From an uncultured Eubacteriales bacterium (GTDB taxonomy: Bacteria > Bacillota > Clostridia > Oscillospirales > Acutalibacteraceae): a stretch of DNA of 59,200 bases. The stretch covers positions 1 through 59,200 of the forward strand of contig CASGAS010000003.1 of the NCBI GenBank assembly GCA_949299505.1, read 5' to 3'. The position numbers were made by a program, and so were the translations under genes. This document shows, one piece after another, positions 22,240 through 29,560 of the stretch. How positions within the stretch are numbered: position 1 is the stretch's first letter; each line of letters opens with the position of its first letter. The notes under the pieces are model-generated. The model made no database searches. It saw nothing but the letters and a program-made list of their open reading frames with translations, and had not been told where the DNA came from.

Positions 22240-23604
22240 TTATTCCCGTTCGGCAAGCGGCCGGTACGCCTGCTCGCCGGAAACGCTTTTATACGCGGGG
22301 CGGATGATTTTGTCGACGTTCGTCAGCTCTTCCAGCATATGCGCGCTCCAGCCCACCACGCGCGCCATGGCAAAAATCGGCGTGTAAAGCTCGGACGGGA
22401 TGTCGAGCATGCTGTACACAAAGCCGCTGTAAAAGTCCACGTTGGGGCTGACGCCCTTGTAAATGCGCCGCCGCGCGGAAATGACCTCCGGCCCCAGGCG
22501 CGCAATCAGGCTGTACAGCTCGAAATCCTCGGCGCGGCCCTTTTCCTTCGCCAGCTTTTCCACAAAGCTCTTGAAAATTTCGGCGCGCGGGTCGGAAATG
22601 GAATAGACCGCGTGGCCCATGCCGTAAATGAGCCCCTTTTTGTCAAACGCCTTGCGCTCGAGCAGGGCCTCCAGATACCGGCGCACTTCGTCTTCGTCGT
22701 GGATGTCGCGCACATGCCGCTTGATGTCCTTGAACATTTCGACGACCTTGATGTTCGCGCCGCCGTGCTTCGGGCCTTTCAGGGAACAGAGCGCCGCCGC
22801 CATGACGGAGAAGGTGTCCGAACCCGACGAGGTGACCACATGCGTCGTGAAGGACGAGTTGTTGCCGCCGCCGTGCTCCATGTGGAGAATCAGCGCGATG
22901 TCAAGCACCTGCGCCTCGAGCGCCGTATACTTTTTGTCGGGCCGCAAAAGCCGCAGGATGTTTTCCGCCGCCGAAAGCCGCGCGTCCGGGTGGTGGATGT
23001 ACAGGCTGTCGTTGCAGATATAATGGTTATAGGCCTGATAGCCGTAAACCGCGAGCATGGGGAACCGGCTGATCAGCGCCAGGCACTGGCGCAGCACGTT
23101 TTCCTGCGTCATTTCCGTCGGGTTGCTGTCATAGGCGGACAGCGTCAGCACGCTGCGCGTCAAGCTGTTCATAATGTCCTTGCTCGGCGCTTTCATGATG
23201 ACGTCGCGCACAAAATTGCGCGGCAGCACCCGCAAGGCGGAAAGCACGTCGCAGAACTCCTCCAGCTGCGCGCGGTCGGGCAGCCGCCCGAACAAGAGCA
23301 GGTACGCCGCCTCCTCAAAACCGAAGCGCTGCTCCTGGATACAGCCGCGCACAAGCTCGGTCACGTTGATGCCGCGGTAGCGCAGCTCGCCGGCGCAGGG
23401 CTTGCGCCCCTCGGGGGTTTCTTCGTAAGCCTTGACGTTGGAAATCGTCGTCAGGCCCGCCAAAACACCCACGCCGTTTTTGTCGCGCAGCCCGCGTTTG
23501 ACGGCATAGGTTTCGTAAAGCGCCGGGTCAATCGCGCTGCAGGCAACGTTCTGCGCGCTCATTTTTGCGGCGTATTCTAACAGTTCACCTTTGGTTTTGC
23601 GCAT
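22240..23604 (-). CDS. gltA: Citrate synthase
   Basis: A 454-residue enzyme condensing acetyl-CoA and oxaloacetate. Conserved segments are Leu-Arg-Tyr-Arg-Gly (the substrate-lid region near 70), His-Met-Glu-His-Gly-Gly-Gly-Asn-Asn-Ser-Ser at about 230 carrying the catalytic His, Gly-Pro-Lys-His-Gly-Gly-Ala-Asn with the second His, and the C-terminal Ala-Arg-Val-Val-Gly-Trp-Ser-Ala-His. The type is the clostridial citrate/2-methylcitrate synthase family. ATG 23604 follows AAAGGAG. In a fermenter it would supply 2-oxoglutarate for glutamate, and so for the arginine pathway encoded later in the window. It is monocistronic and divergent from the MarR gene. Confidence 0.93.
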   Translation of the reverse strand: MRKTKGELLEYAAKMSAQNVACSAIDPALYETYAVKRGLRDKNGVGVLAGLTTISNVKAYEETPEGRKPCAGELRYRGINVTELVRGCIQEQRFGFEEAAYLLLFGRLPDRAQLEEFCDVLSALRVLPRNFVRDVIMKAPSKDIMNSLTRSVLTLSAYDSNPTEMTQENVLRQCLALISRFPMLAVYGYQAYNHYICNDSLYIHHPDARLSAAENILRLLRPDKKYTALEAQVLDIALILHMEHGGGNNSSFTTHVVTSSGSDTFSVMAAALCSLKGPKHGGANIKVVEMFKDIKRHVRDIHDEDEVRRYLEALLERKAFDKKGLIYGMGHAVYSISDPRAEIFKSFVEKLAKEKGRAEDFELYSLIARLGPEVISARRRIYKGVSPNVDFYSGFVYSMLDIPSELYTPIFAMARVVGWSAHMLEELTNVDKIIRPAYKSVSGEQAYRPLAERE

Positions 23605-23623
23605 ATAGCTTTCTCCTTTGCGC

Positions 23624-23649
23624 AGCCGTACGGCAGCGGCGGTACGGCT
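23624..23649 (-). promoter_or_regulatory. Hairpin in the citrate synthase leader
   Basis: An 8-bp perfect stem (AGCCGTAC/GTACGGCT, 23642-23649 with 23624-23631) is placed between the promoter and the ribosome site. It may modulate translation or mRNA stability. Confidence 0.4.
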
Positions 23650-23667
23650 TAGAATTTTCCATCTATA

Positions 23668-23696
23668 ATGATATCGGAAAACCAAAGCGCCGTCAA
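23668..23696 (-). promoter_or_regulatory. Putative sigma-A promoter of citrate synthase
   Basis: TTGACG (minus 23696-23691), a 17-bp spacer and TATCAT (23673-23668). Confidence 0.6.
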
Positions 23697-23720
23697 CGCC
23701 TATTTTGTAAACAATATATG

Positions 23721-23772
23721 AACTGTCGTTATTTTATTGACAGTTTTTGCGGAATCGTTTATAGTATAAACG
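23721..23772. promoter_or_regulatory. Promoter of the marR-like gene with two operator-like palindromes
   Basis: TTGACA (23737-23742), a 17-bp spacer and TATAGT (23760-23765). AACTGTC/GACAGTT (23721-23727 with 23739-23745) overlaps the -35. GTTTAT-agt-ATAAAC (23758-23772) covers the -10. Both are placed as repressor sites. Confidence 0.65.
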
Positions 23773-23782
23773 GATATCCAAT

Positions 23783-23802
23783 ACAATGTGGTTTTGGGCG
23801 GC
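23783..23802 (+). repeat. Direct repeat, copy 1, before the marR-like gene
   Basis: Twenty bases from ACAAT to GGCGGC match 24283-24302 at 19 of 20 positions. The copies are exactly 500 bp apart and bracket the regulator gene. Confidence 0.7.
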
Positions 23803-23846
23803 TTATTCCCACGCGGGCGGCTTTTTAAGAAAAAGGGGGCGGCGTT

Positions 23847-24278
23847 ATGGAAAGAGCCATACGGCAGGAAACGGCGGAAATGCTCACGGAGCTGTTGTTC
23901 CGGTTTTACAGCGCCGGGCAGCGGCAGCCGCGCGTCAGCGCGGGGCCCAAGGTACACACGCACGCGTTTCACGTTCTGTATCTGCTGGCGCATGCGCATG
24001 AAAAGCGTCTGTCGTTAAGCTTTCTGCTGACCGAGCTGCAGGTGACCAAGCAGCAGCTCTCCAAGCTCTTAAACGAGCTGGAGGACCTGGGGTTTGCCGA
24101 GCGCGTGCGCACGGGGCGCGACCGGCGCAACGTCCTTTTGCAGCTGACCGAAGCGGGCGAGCGGTACTTCGTCGAACGCGAACAGGCGGTCGCCGACCGC
24201 ATCGCGGCGTTCCTCGACAAATACCCGCCGGAAAAAACCGATATCCTGCACGAGCTGCTTATACAGCTCTTCGTGTAA
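23847..24278 (+). CDS. MarR-family transcriptional regulator
   Basis: A 143-residue protein with a winged-helix core: a recognition helix region at Thr-Lys-Gln-Gln-Leu-Ser-Lys-Leu-Leu-Asn-Glu-Leu (about 67-78) and a wing around Thr-Gly-Arg-Asp-Arg-Arg-Asn-Val (about 90-97), the conserved Asp-Arg-Arg of MarR proteins. The terminal helices form the dimer interface. It is divergent from citrate synthase and upstream of nrdG, with palindromes across its own promoter, so autorepression is likely. The ligand and other targets are unknown. The ATG at 23847 follows GGGGGCGG; a clear SD is lacking. Confidence 0.87.
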   Translation: MERAIRQETAEMLTELLFRFYSAGQRQPRVSAGPKVHTHAFHVLYLLAHAHEKRLSLSFLLTELQVTKQQLSKLLNELEDLGFAERVRTGRDRRNVLLQLTEAGERYFVEREQAVADRIAAFLDKYPPEKTDILHELLIQLFV

Positions 24279-24282
24279 GAAC

Positions 24283-24302
24283 ACAATATGGTTTTGGGCG
24301 GC
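24283..24302 (+). repeat. Direct repeat, copy 2, after the marR-like gene
   Basis: One mismatch (ATATGG for ATGTGG) to the copy at 23783. It begins 4 bp after the stop codon. Confidence 0.7.
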
Positions 24303-24319
24303 CGAACCGAAAATCTCCC

Positions 24320-24356
24320 CGGGCAAGCGTTTTGTGAAAGCGCTTGCCCGTTTTTT
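24320..24356 (+). terminator. Terminator of the marR-like gene
   Basis: CGGGCAAGCG pairs with CGCTTGCCCG around an 11-nt loop, followed by six Ts. Confidence 0.92.
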
Positions 24357-24386
24357 GCGCGCTGCTGCGCGGGTTTCGACAAACTG

Positions 24387-24400
24387 CACAATATCTTGCG
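24387..24400. promoter_or_regulatory. NrdR-box-like sequence before nrdG
   Basis: CACAATATCTTGCG is the inverted form of CAAGATATTGTG found before nrdD. The AT core with flanking CACA/TTG resembles NrdR boxes, but a well-spaced second box is not clear. Confidence 0.4.
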
Positions 24401-24422
24401 CAAATTTTCGCCGATATTCCGA

Positions 24423-24451
24423 TTGCATACTAAGTTTTGTGGTGCTATAAT
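24423..24451 (+). promoter_or_regulatory. sigma-A promoter of nrdG
   Basis: TTGCAT (24423-24428), a 17-bp spacer and TATAAT (24446-24451). Confidence 0.8.
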
Positions 24452-24518
24452 AAGGACGCTTTCCGCCCGACGACCGGTTCGGGCGACAATTTTGTCAGAA
24501 AAAGGGAGGGGAACGCCC

Positions 24519-25214
24519 ATGCAAATCAGCGGGCTGCAAAGCTTGACGCTGCTCGACTTTCCGGGCAAGGTGGCGTGCACGGTGTTCACGGCCGGCTGCA
24601 ACATGCGCTGCCCGTTTTGCCACAATGCGGAGCTGGTGCTTTCCCCGGACGCGCCGGCGGCGATGCGCGAGGACGAGTTTTTCGCTTTTCTTCGCAAGCG
24701 GCAGGGCGTGCTCGACGGGGTCTGCGTAACCGGCGGGGAACCGCTGCTGCAAAACGGGCTGATTGACTTCCTTTTGAAAGTAAAGGAATACGGCTTTACA
24801 ACGAAGCTCGACACAAACGGCTTTTTAACCGAGCGGCTGCGGCAGACCGTGGAGAGCGGCGCGGTCGATTACGTGGCGATGGACATCAAAAACGACCCGA
24901 GCCGCTACGCCGAGACCGTCGGCGTGCCCGATTTCCCAATGGAGCCGATTTTTTCGAGCGTGCAGTACCTGATGACCTGCGGCGTGGACTACGAATTCCG
25001 CACCACGGTCGTGCGCGAGCTGCACCGCGCCGGCAACCTGACGGCCATTGCCGAGTGGCTGCGGGGCGCAAAACGGTATTTTTTGCAGGGCTTTCGCGAT
25101 TCGGGCGAGCTTTTGGGGACGGGGCTGCACCCTTACTCCCCGCAGGAGATGCGCGACCTGCTTGCGCGCGTGCAGGCCGTTTTGCCGCAGGCCGAGCTGC
25201 GCGGCGTGGATTGA
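24519..25214 (+). CDS. nrdG: Anaerobic ribonucleotide reductase activating protein (radical SAM)
   Basis: A 231-residue radical SAM enzyme. The cluster motif is Cys27-Asn-Met-Arg-Cys31-Pro-Phe-Cys34, followed by Gly-Gly-Glu-Pro-Leu at about 77-81, the SAM-binding strand. It belongs to the short 'NrdG2/YjjW-like' type in which the N-terminus reads Leu-Asp-Phe-Pro-Gly-Lys. It would generate the glycyl radical on NrdD encoded next. ATG 24519 follows GGGAGGGG. It has its own promoter and precedes nrdD by 175 bp. Confidence 0.92.
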   Translation: MQISGLQSLTLLDFPGKVACTVFTAGCNMRCPFCHNAELVLSPDAPAAMREDEFFAFLRKRQGVLDGVCVTGGEPLLQNGLIDFLLKVKEYGFTTKLDTNGFLTERLRQTVESGAVDYVAMDIKNDPSRYAETVGVPDFPMEPIFSSVQYLMTCGVDYEFRTTVVRELHRAGNLTAIAEWLRGAKRYFLQGFRDSGELLGTGLHPYSPQEMRDLLARVQAVLPQAELRGVD

Positions 25215-25232
25215 CGAAAGAAACCGGACGAC

Positions 25233-25277
25233 AACAAGATATTGTGTGTGCGTAAAAATCACCTCCTATATCTTGAT
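25233..25277. promoter_or_regulatory. Paired NrdR-like boxes upstream of nrdD
   Basis: CAAGATATTGTG (25235-25246) and an inverted partner ATATCTTG (25268-25275) have ATAT cores 29 bp apart, just upstream of the -35. Known NrdR box pairs sit about three helical turns (near 31 bp) apart, so the fit is close but not exact. Confidence 0.45.
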
Positions 25278-25285
25278 AAAACCGC

Positions 25286-25314
25286 TTGACAGCCGCAGGG
25301 CGGCGTACTATAAT
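25286..25314 (+). promoter_or_regulatory. sigma-A promoter of nrdD
   Basis: TTGACA (25286-25291), a 17-bp spacer and TATAAT (25309-25314), a perfect consensus. Confidence 0.92.
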
Positions 25315-25389
25315 ATTTTGTGCAGCCTTCTTTAGTGGAACGAACGGGCGACCGATCCAATCAGACTATAAAAAAGTGAGGGAAATGGA

Positions 25390-27762
25390 ATGTATCAGGT
25401 CATCAAACGGGACGGCAAGCGTGTAGACTTCGACCTGTCCAAAATCACCGAGGCCATCCGCAAGGCGTTTGAGGCGCAGGAGCGGCAGTACAACATGGAC
25501 ATCATTGAACTGCTGGCGCTCAAGGTCACGGCGGACTTCGAGAAAAAGGTTAAGGACGGGCTCATCGGCGTGGAGGACATCCAGGACAGCGTTGAGGCCG
25601 TGCTCATTGCGGCGGATTACGCCGACGTGGCGAAAGGGTATATCCTTTACAGAAAGCAGCGCGAAAAGATTCGCAACATGAAGTCCACGGTGCTCGACTA
25701 CAAGGAGATCGTGAACAACTATGTGCATCTGACGGACTGGCGCGTTAAGGAAAATTCCACCGTGACCTATTCGGTCGGCGGCCTTATCTTAAGCAACTCC
25801 GGCGCCATTACGGCGAACTACTGGCTGTCGGAAATTTACGACAATGAAATTGCAGAAGCGCACCGCAACGCGGACATCCACATCCACGACCTGTCGATGC
25901 TCACCGGCTACTGCGCGGGCTGGTCCTTAAAGCAGCTTATCCAGGAGGGCCTCGGCGGCATCCCGGGCAAAATCACCTCGTCGCCCGCGTCGCACCTTTC
26001 GACGCTGTGCAACCAGATGGTCAACTTCCTCGGCATCATGCAGAACGAATGGGCGGGCGCGCAGGCGTTTTCCTCGTTCGACACCTACTTGGCGCCCTTT
26101 GTAAAGGTTGACAACTTGTCATACAAAGAGGTCAAGCAGTGCATCCAGTCCTTCGTCTACGGCGTCAACACGCCCAGCCGCTGGGGCACGCAGTCGCCGT
26201 TCACGAACATCACGCTCGACTGGACGGTTCCCGCGGACCTTGCCGAGCTCAACGCCATAGTCGGCGGCAAGGAAATGGACTTCAAGTACAAAGACTGCAA
26301 AAAAGAAATGGATATGGTCAACAAGGCGTTTATTGAAATCATGGTTGAGGGCGACGCCAACGGCCGCGGGTTCCAGTATCCCATCCCGACCTATTCCATC
26401 ACCAAGGACTTTGACTGGTCCGAAACCGAAAACAACAAGCTGCTGTTTGAGATGACCGCGAAGTACGGCACGCCGTATTTCTCGAACTACATCAACAGCG
26501 ACATGGAGCCCTCGGACGTGCGCTCCATGTGCTGCCGCCTGCGGCTCGATTTGCGCGAGCTGCGCAAAAAGTCCGGCGGCTTCTTCGGCAGCGGCGAGAG
26601 CACGGGGTCTGTCGGCGTCGTAACCATCAACATGCCGCGCATCGCCTATCTCTCCAAGACCGAGGAGGAGTTCTACAAGCGGCTTGACCGTATGATGGAC
26701 ATTGCCGCGCGCTCTTTGAAGGTTAAGCGCGACATCATCTCCCGGCTTTTGGACGAGGGCCTGTACCCCTACACCAAGCGGTACCTCGGCACCTTCAACA
26801 ACCACTTCTCGACCATCGGCCTTATCGGCATGAACGAGGCGTGCCTGAATGCCAACTGGGTCGGCGAGGATTTGAGCCACCCGCACGCGCTGCAGTTCAC
26901 GAAGGACGTGCTCAACCACATGCGCGAGCGCCTGTCCGACTATCAGGAGCAGTACGGCGACCTCTACAATCTGGAGGCGACCCCGGCGGAGTCCACGACC
27001 TACCGCCTTGCCAAGCACGACGTGCAGCGCTACCCCGACATCATCACCGCGGCGGGCGACTGCGGCACGCCGTACTACACGAACTCTTCGCACCTGCCGG
27101 TGGACTTCACCGCCGACATCTTTGAGGCGCTCGACATCCAGGACGAGCTGCAAACGCTCTACACCTCCGGCACGGTCTTCCACGCGTTCCTGGGCGAAAA
27201 GCTGCCGAGCTGGCAGTCGGCCGCGAACCTGGTGCGCAAAATCGCCGAAAACTACAAGCTGCCCTACTACACCATGTCCCCGACCTATTCGGTCTGCAAG
27301 GAGCACGGCTACATCACGGGCGAGCACTACACCTGCCCCGAGTGCGGCGGCGTGACCGAGGTCTACAGCCGCATTACCGGCTATTACCGCCCGGTGCAGA
27401 ACTGGAACGACGGCAAGGCCGAGGAGTTTAAGCACCGCAAGCTGTACGACATCGCCAATTCTCACCTGCGCCACAACGGCGTTTTGAACCCGGAAACGGC
27501 GGAAGCCGCTGCCGCCGCGCCGCAGGAAAAGGCGGGCGAGCTGCTGCTGTTCACCACCAAGACCTGCCCGAACTGCAAGCTGGCAAAAGCGGCGCTCGAC
27601 AAGGCCGGCGTTGCGTATACCGTGATTGACGCGGAGGAAAACGCGGAGCTGACGGACAAATACGGCGTCCGCCAGGCGCCGACGCTCGTCTCCGTTTCGG
27701 GCAACAGCTTTGAAACCTTTGCGAACGCCTCCAACATCAAGGCGTTTGCGGAAAGGGCATAA
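25390..27762 (+). CDS. nrdD: Anaerobic ribonucleoside-triphosphate reductase with C-terminal redoxin domain
   Basis: A 790-residue class III reductase making dNTPs without oxygen. An N-terminal ATP-cone (about 1-90, Met-Tyr-Gln-Val-Ile-Lys-Arg-Asp-Gly) provides allosteric control. The catalytic barrel follows. The glycyl-radical motif Arg-Ile-Thr-Gly-Tyr-Tyr puts the radical at Gly664. The metal site upstream reads Cys-x2-His then Cys-x2-Cys (Cys-Pro-Glu-Cys), so one ligand may be His. Past an Ala-rich linker (about 703-712), residues 715-790 form a glutaredoxin/thioredoxin-like domain with Cys726-Pro-Asn-Cys729. With trxB 3 bp downstream, the enzyme seems to carry its own disulfide reductant, suggesting the formate-independent NrdD class. 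Confidence 0.95.
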   Translation: MYQVIKRDGKRVDFDLSKITEAIRKAFEAQERQYNMDIIELLALKVTADFEKKVKDGLIGVEDIQDSVEAVLIAADYADVAKGYILYRKQREKIRNMKSTVLDYKEIVNNYVHLTDWRVKENSTVTYSVGGLILSNSGAITANYWLSEIYDNEIAEAHRNADIHIHDLSMLTGYCAGWSLKQLIQEGLGGIPGKITSSPASHLSTLCNQMVNFLGIMQNEWAGAQAFSSFDTYLAPFVKVDNLSYKEVKQCIQSFVYGVNTPSRWGTQSPFTNITLDWTVPADLAELNAIVGGKEMDFKYKDCKKEMDMVNKAFIEIMVEGDANGRGFQYPIPTYSITKDFDWSETENNKLLFEMTAKYGTPYFSNYINSDMEPSDVRSMCCRLRLDLRELRKKSGGFFGSGESTGSVGVVTINMPRIAYLSKTEEEFYKRLDRMMDIAARSLKVKRDIISRLLDEGLYPYTKRYLGTFNNHFSTIGLIGMNEACLNANWVGEDLSHPHALQFTKDVLNHMRERLSDYQEQYGDLYNLEATPAESTTYRLAKHDVQRYPDIITAAGDCGTPYYTNSSHLPVDFTADIFEALDIQDELQTLYTSGTVFHAFLGEKLPSWQSAANLVRKIAENYKLPYYTMSPTYSVCKEHGYITGEHYTCPECGGVTEVYSRITGYYRPVQNWNDGKAEEFKHRKLYDIANSHLRHNGVLNPETAEAAAAAPQEKAGELLLFTTKTCPNCKLAKAALDKAGVAYTVIDAEENAELTDKYGVRQAPTLVSVSGNSFETFANASNIKAFAERA

Positions 27763-27765
27763 CCT

Positions 27766-28677
27766 ATGCAGGATATCCTGATTGTCGGCGCGGGTACGGC
27801 GGGCTTAACGGCCGCCATTTACGCCGCCCGCGCTGGCAAGACCGTGACGGTGCTCGAAAACGAAGCCGTCGGCGGGCAGATTGCCACCTCGCCGAAGGTC
27901 GAAAATTACCCCGGCTTTGAAAGCATCAGCGGGGCGGAATTTTCCGACCGGCTTTTTAATCAGGCGACGGCGCTGGGCGTTTCGGTCGAGCTGGAGCGCG
28001 CCAAGGCCGTCCGGCAGACGGCGGACGGCTTCACCGTCGAGACCGGCGGCTCGTCGTATGCGGCGCGCGCGCTTATCCTCGCGACGGGCGTCAAACACCG
28101 CAGCCTGGGGCTGCCGGAAGAAGCGGCCTATCTCGGGCGCGGGCTGTCCTACTGCGCGGTGTGCGACGGAGCGTTTTTCCGCGGCCGCACCGTGGCGGTC
28201 GTCGGCGGCGGCAACGCCGCGCTGCAAAGCGCGATTTACCTCTCCGACGTCGCCGAAAAGGTCTATCTGATTCACCGCCGCGCGCAGTACCGTGCCGAGG
28301 AAGCCGTCGTGCGCGCCATGGAGGCAAAGCCGAACATCGAGCCCGTTCTAAACAAAACGGTGGCGGCGCTTTCCGGCGAACCGCTTTTGCAGGCGCTCAC
28401 CCTGCGCGATACGCAGACCGGTGAGACCTCGGAACTCCCGATAAACGGCGTGTTCGTTTCCATCGGCAAGGTCCCCGCAAACGACTTTTGCCGGGATTTG
28501 GTCAAGCTCGACGAAGCCGGCTTTATAGCGGCGGACGAATCGTGCAAAACAAACGTACCCGGTATTTTCGCCGCGGGCGACTGCCGCACAAAGTCCGTGC
28601 GCCAGCTGACCACCGCCGCGGGCGACGGCAGCGTCGCCGCCCTTGCCGCGTGCGACTACTTAAACGCAAACGCATAA
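27766..28677 (+). CDS. trxB: Thioredoxin-disulfide reductase
   Basis: A 303-residue flavoprotein, the usual low-molecular-weight TrxB length. FAD motif Gly-Ala-Gly-Thr-Ala-Gly is at 8-13, redox-active Cys130-Ala-Val-Cys133 with the following Asp, NADPH motif Gly-Gly-Gly-Asn-Ala-Ala (148-153 region) and the 2'-phosphate-binding His-Arg-Arg-x3-Arg-Ala (170-177). The C-terminal Gly-Asp-Cys FAD motif is present. It begins 3 bp after nrdD, so the likely primary client is the CPNC redoxin domain of NrdD, with electron flow NADPH to TrxB to redoxin to reductase. It may also serve general thioredoxins. Confidence 0.94.
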   Translation: MQDILIVGAGTAGLTAAIYAARAGKTVTVLENEAVGGQIATSPKVENYPGFESISGAEFSDRLFNQATALGVSVELERAKAVRQTADGFTVETGGSSYAARALILATGVKHRSLGLPEEAAYLGRGLSYCAVCDGAFFRGRTVAVVGGGNAALQSAIYLSDVAEKVYLIHRRAQYRAEEAVVRAMEAKPNIEPVLNKTVAALSGEPLLQALTLRDTQTGETSELPINGVFVSIGKVPANDFCRDLVKLDEAGFIAADESCKTNVPGIFAAGDCRTKSVRQLTTAAGDGSVAALAACDYLNANA

Positions 28678-28690
28678 AACACCCATAAGC

Positions 28691-28724
28691 AAAAGCCCTT
28701 TGCGCAAAAGCAAAGGGCTTTTTA
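28691..28724 (+). terminator. Terminator of nrdD-trxB
   Basis: A 13-bp perfect stem (28691-28703 with 28710-28722) with TTTTT at its end. Confidence 0.92.
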
Positions 28725-28931
28725 CGTCGCTTTTCCTACCGGCAGGGCGGGTGGACTTGCTTTCGCCGTTCTTTTTGCCGCCGCAAAAAAACGGTGCACG
28801 ATTTTGCCTTGTTTTATGGAGACGGCAAAAATTTTCGTTTCCTCGACAAAAAATTTCCCGGCGGCTCGGTATAAAATCTCCAATCAAACAGACAATAGCA
28901 CAGAACGAATTTGGAAAGGGAGATTTCATAT

Positions 28932-29471
28932 ATGAAAGCCACCGGCATTGTCAGAAGAATCGACGACCTTGGGCGCGTGGTCATCCCCAAGGAGATTCGC
29001 CGCACCATGCGCATCCGTGAGGGCGACCCGCTGGAAATTTACACCGCGCCCGACGGCGAGGTCATTTTTAAGAAGTATTCCCCCATCGGCGAACTGTCGC
29101 AGACGGCCGCGCAGTATGCCGAGGTGCTCAACCGCGCCATGCAGCTGCCCGTGCTCATTACCGACCGCGACCATGTGATTGCCGTGTCCGGCGCGCCGAA
29201 GCGCGAGCTTTCCGACCGGCGCGTCAGCGAGGAGCTCGAAGCGCTCATGACCGAGCGCGCGACCTATACCGCCACGCCCGACACCCCGCCCCTGTACCCG
29301 GTGACGGGCTACGAAAAGGAGGCGGCGCTGGCGCTTCCCATTATCGGCAGCGGCGACGTTTCGGGCGCCGTGGTGCTGATGCTGCGCGAGGACGGCTCCA
29401 TGCCCACCGCCGAGGAAACCAAGCTTATGCAGGTCGCGGCGTCCTTTCTCGGCAAGCAGATGGAGGATTGA
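28932..29471 (+). CDS. spoVT: Stage V sporulation protein T, AbrB-type regulator
   Basis: A 179-residue transcription factor. An N-terminal SpoVT-AbrB swapped-hairpin DNA-binding domain (1-50) begins Met-Lys-Ala-Thr-Gly-Ile-Val-Arg-Arg-Ile-Asp-Asp-Leu-Gly-Arg, the family signature. A GAF-like domain (about 60-179) follows, as in Bacillus SpoVT. It modulates sigma-G-dependent genes in the forespore, so it works with the sigG gene found 8 kb upstream. ATG 28932 is used because the family N-terminus starts there; the upstream ATG at 28911 would add seven unrelated residues. I see no convincing promoter consensus in the 200 bp upstream. Confidence 0.95.
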   Translation: MKATGIVRRIDDLGRVVIPKEIRRTMRIREGDPLEIYTAPDGEVIFKKYSPIGELSQTAAQYAEVLNRAMQLPVLITDRDHVIAVSGAPKRELSDRRVSEELEALMTERATYTATPDTPPLYPVTGYEKEAALALPIIGSGDVSGAVVLMLREDGSMPTAEETKLMQVAASFLGKQMED

Positions 29472-29514
29472 CGGCGGAAGGCGCAGACGGACGGACTGCT
29501 GTCTGCAAATACAG

Positions 29515-29547
29515 ACGGGAGAAAGCAAAGGCTTTCTCCCGTTCTTT
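29515..29547. terminator. Bidirectional terminator between spoVT and ywlC
   Basis: ACGGGAGAAAGC pairs perfectly with GCTTTCTCCCGT around a 4-nt loop, then TCTTTT. Confidence 0.9.
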
Positions 29548-29560
29548 TGCGTTGGATATT

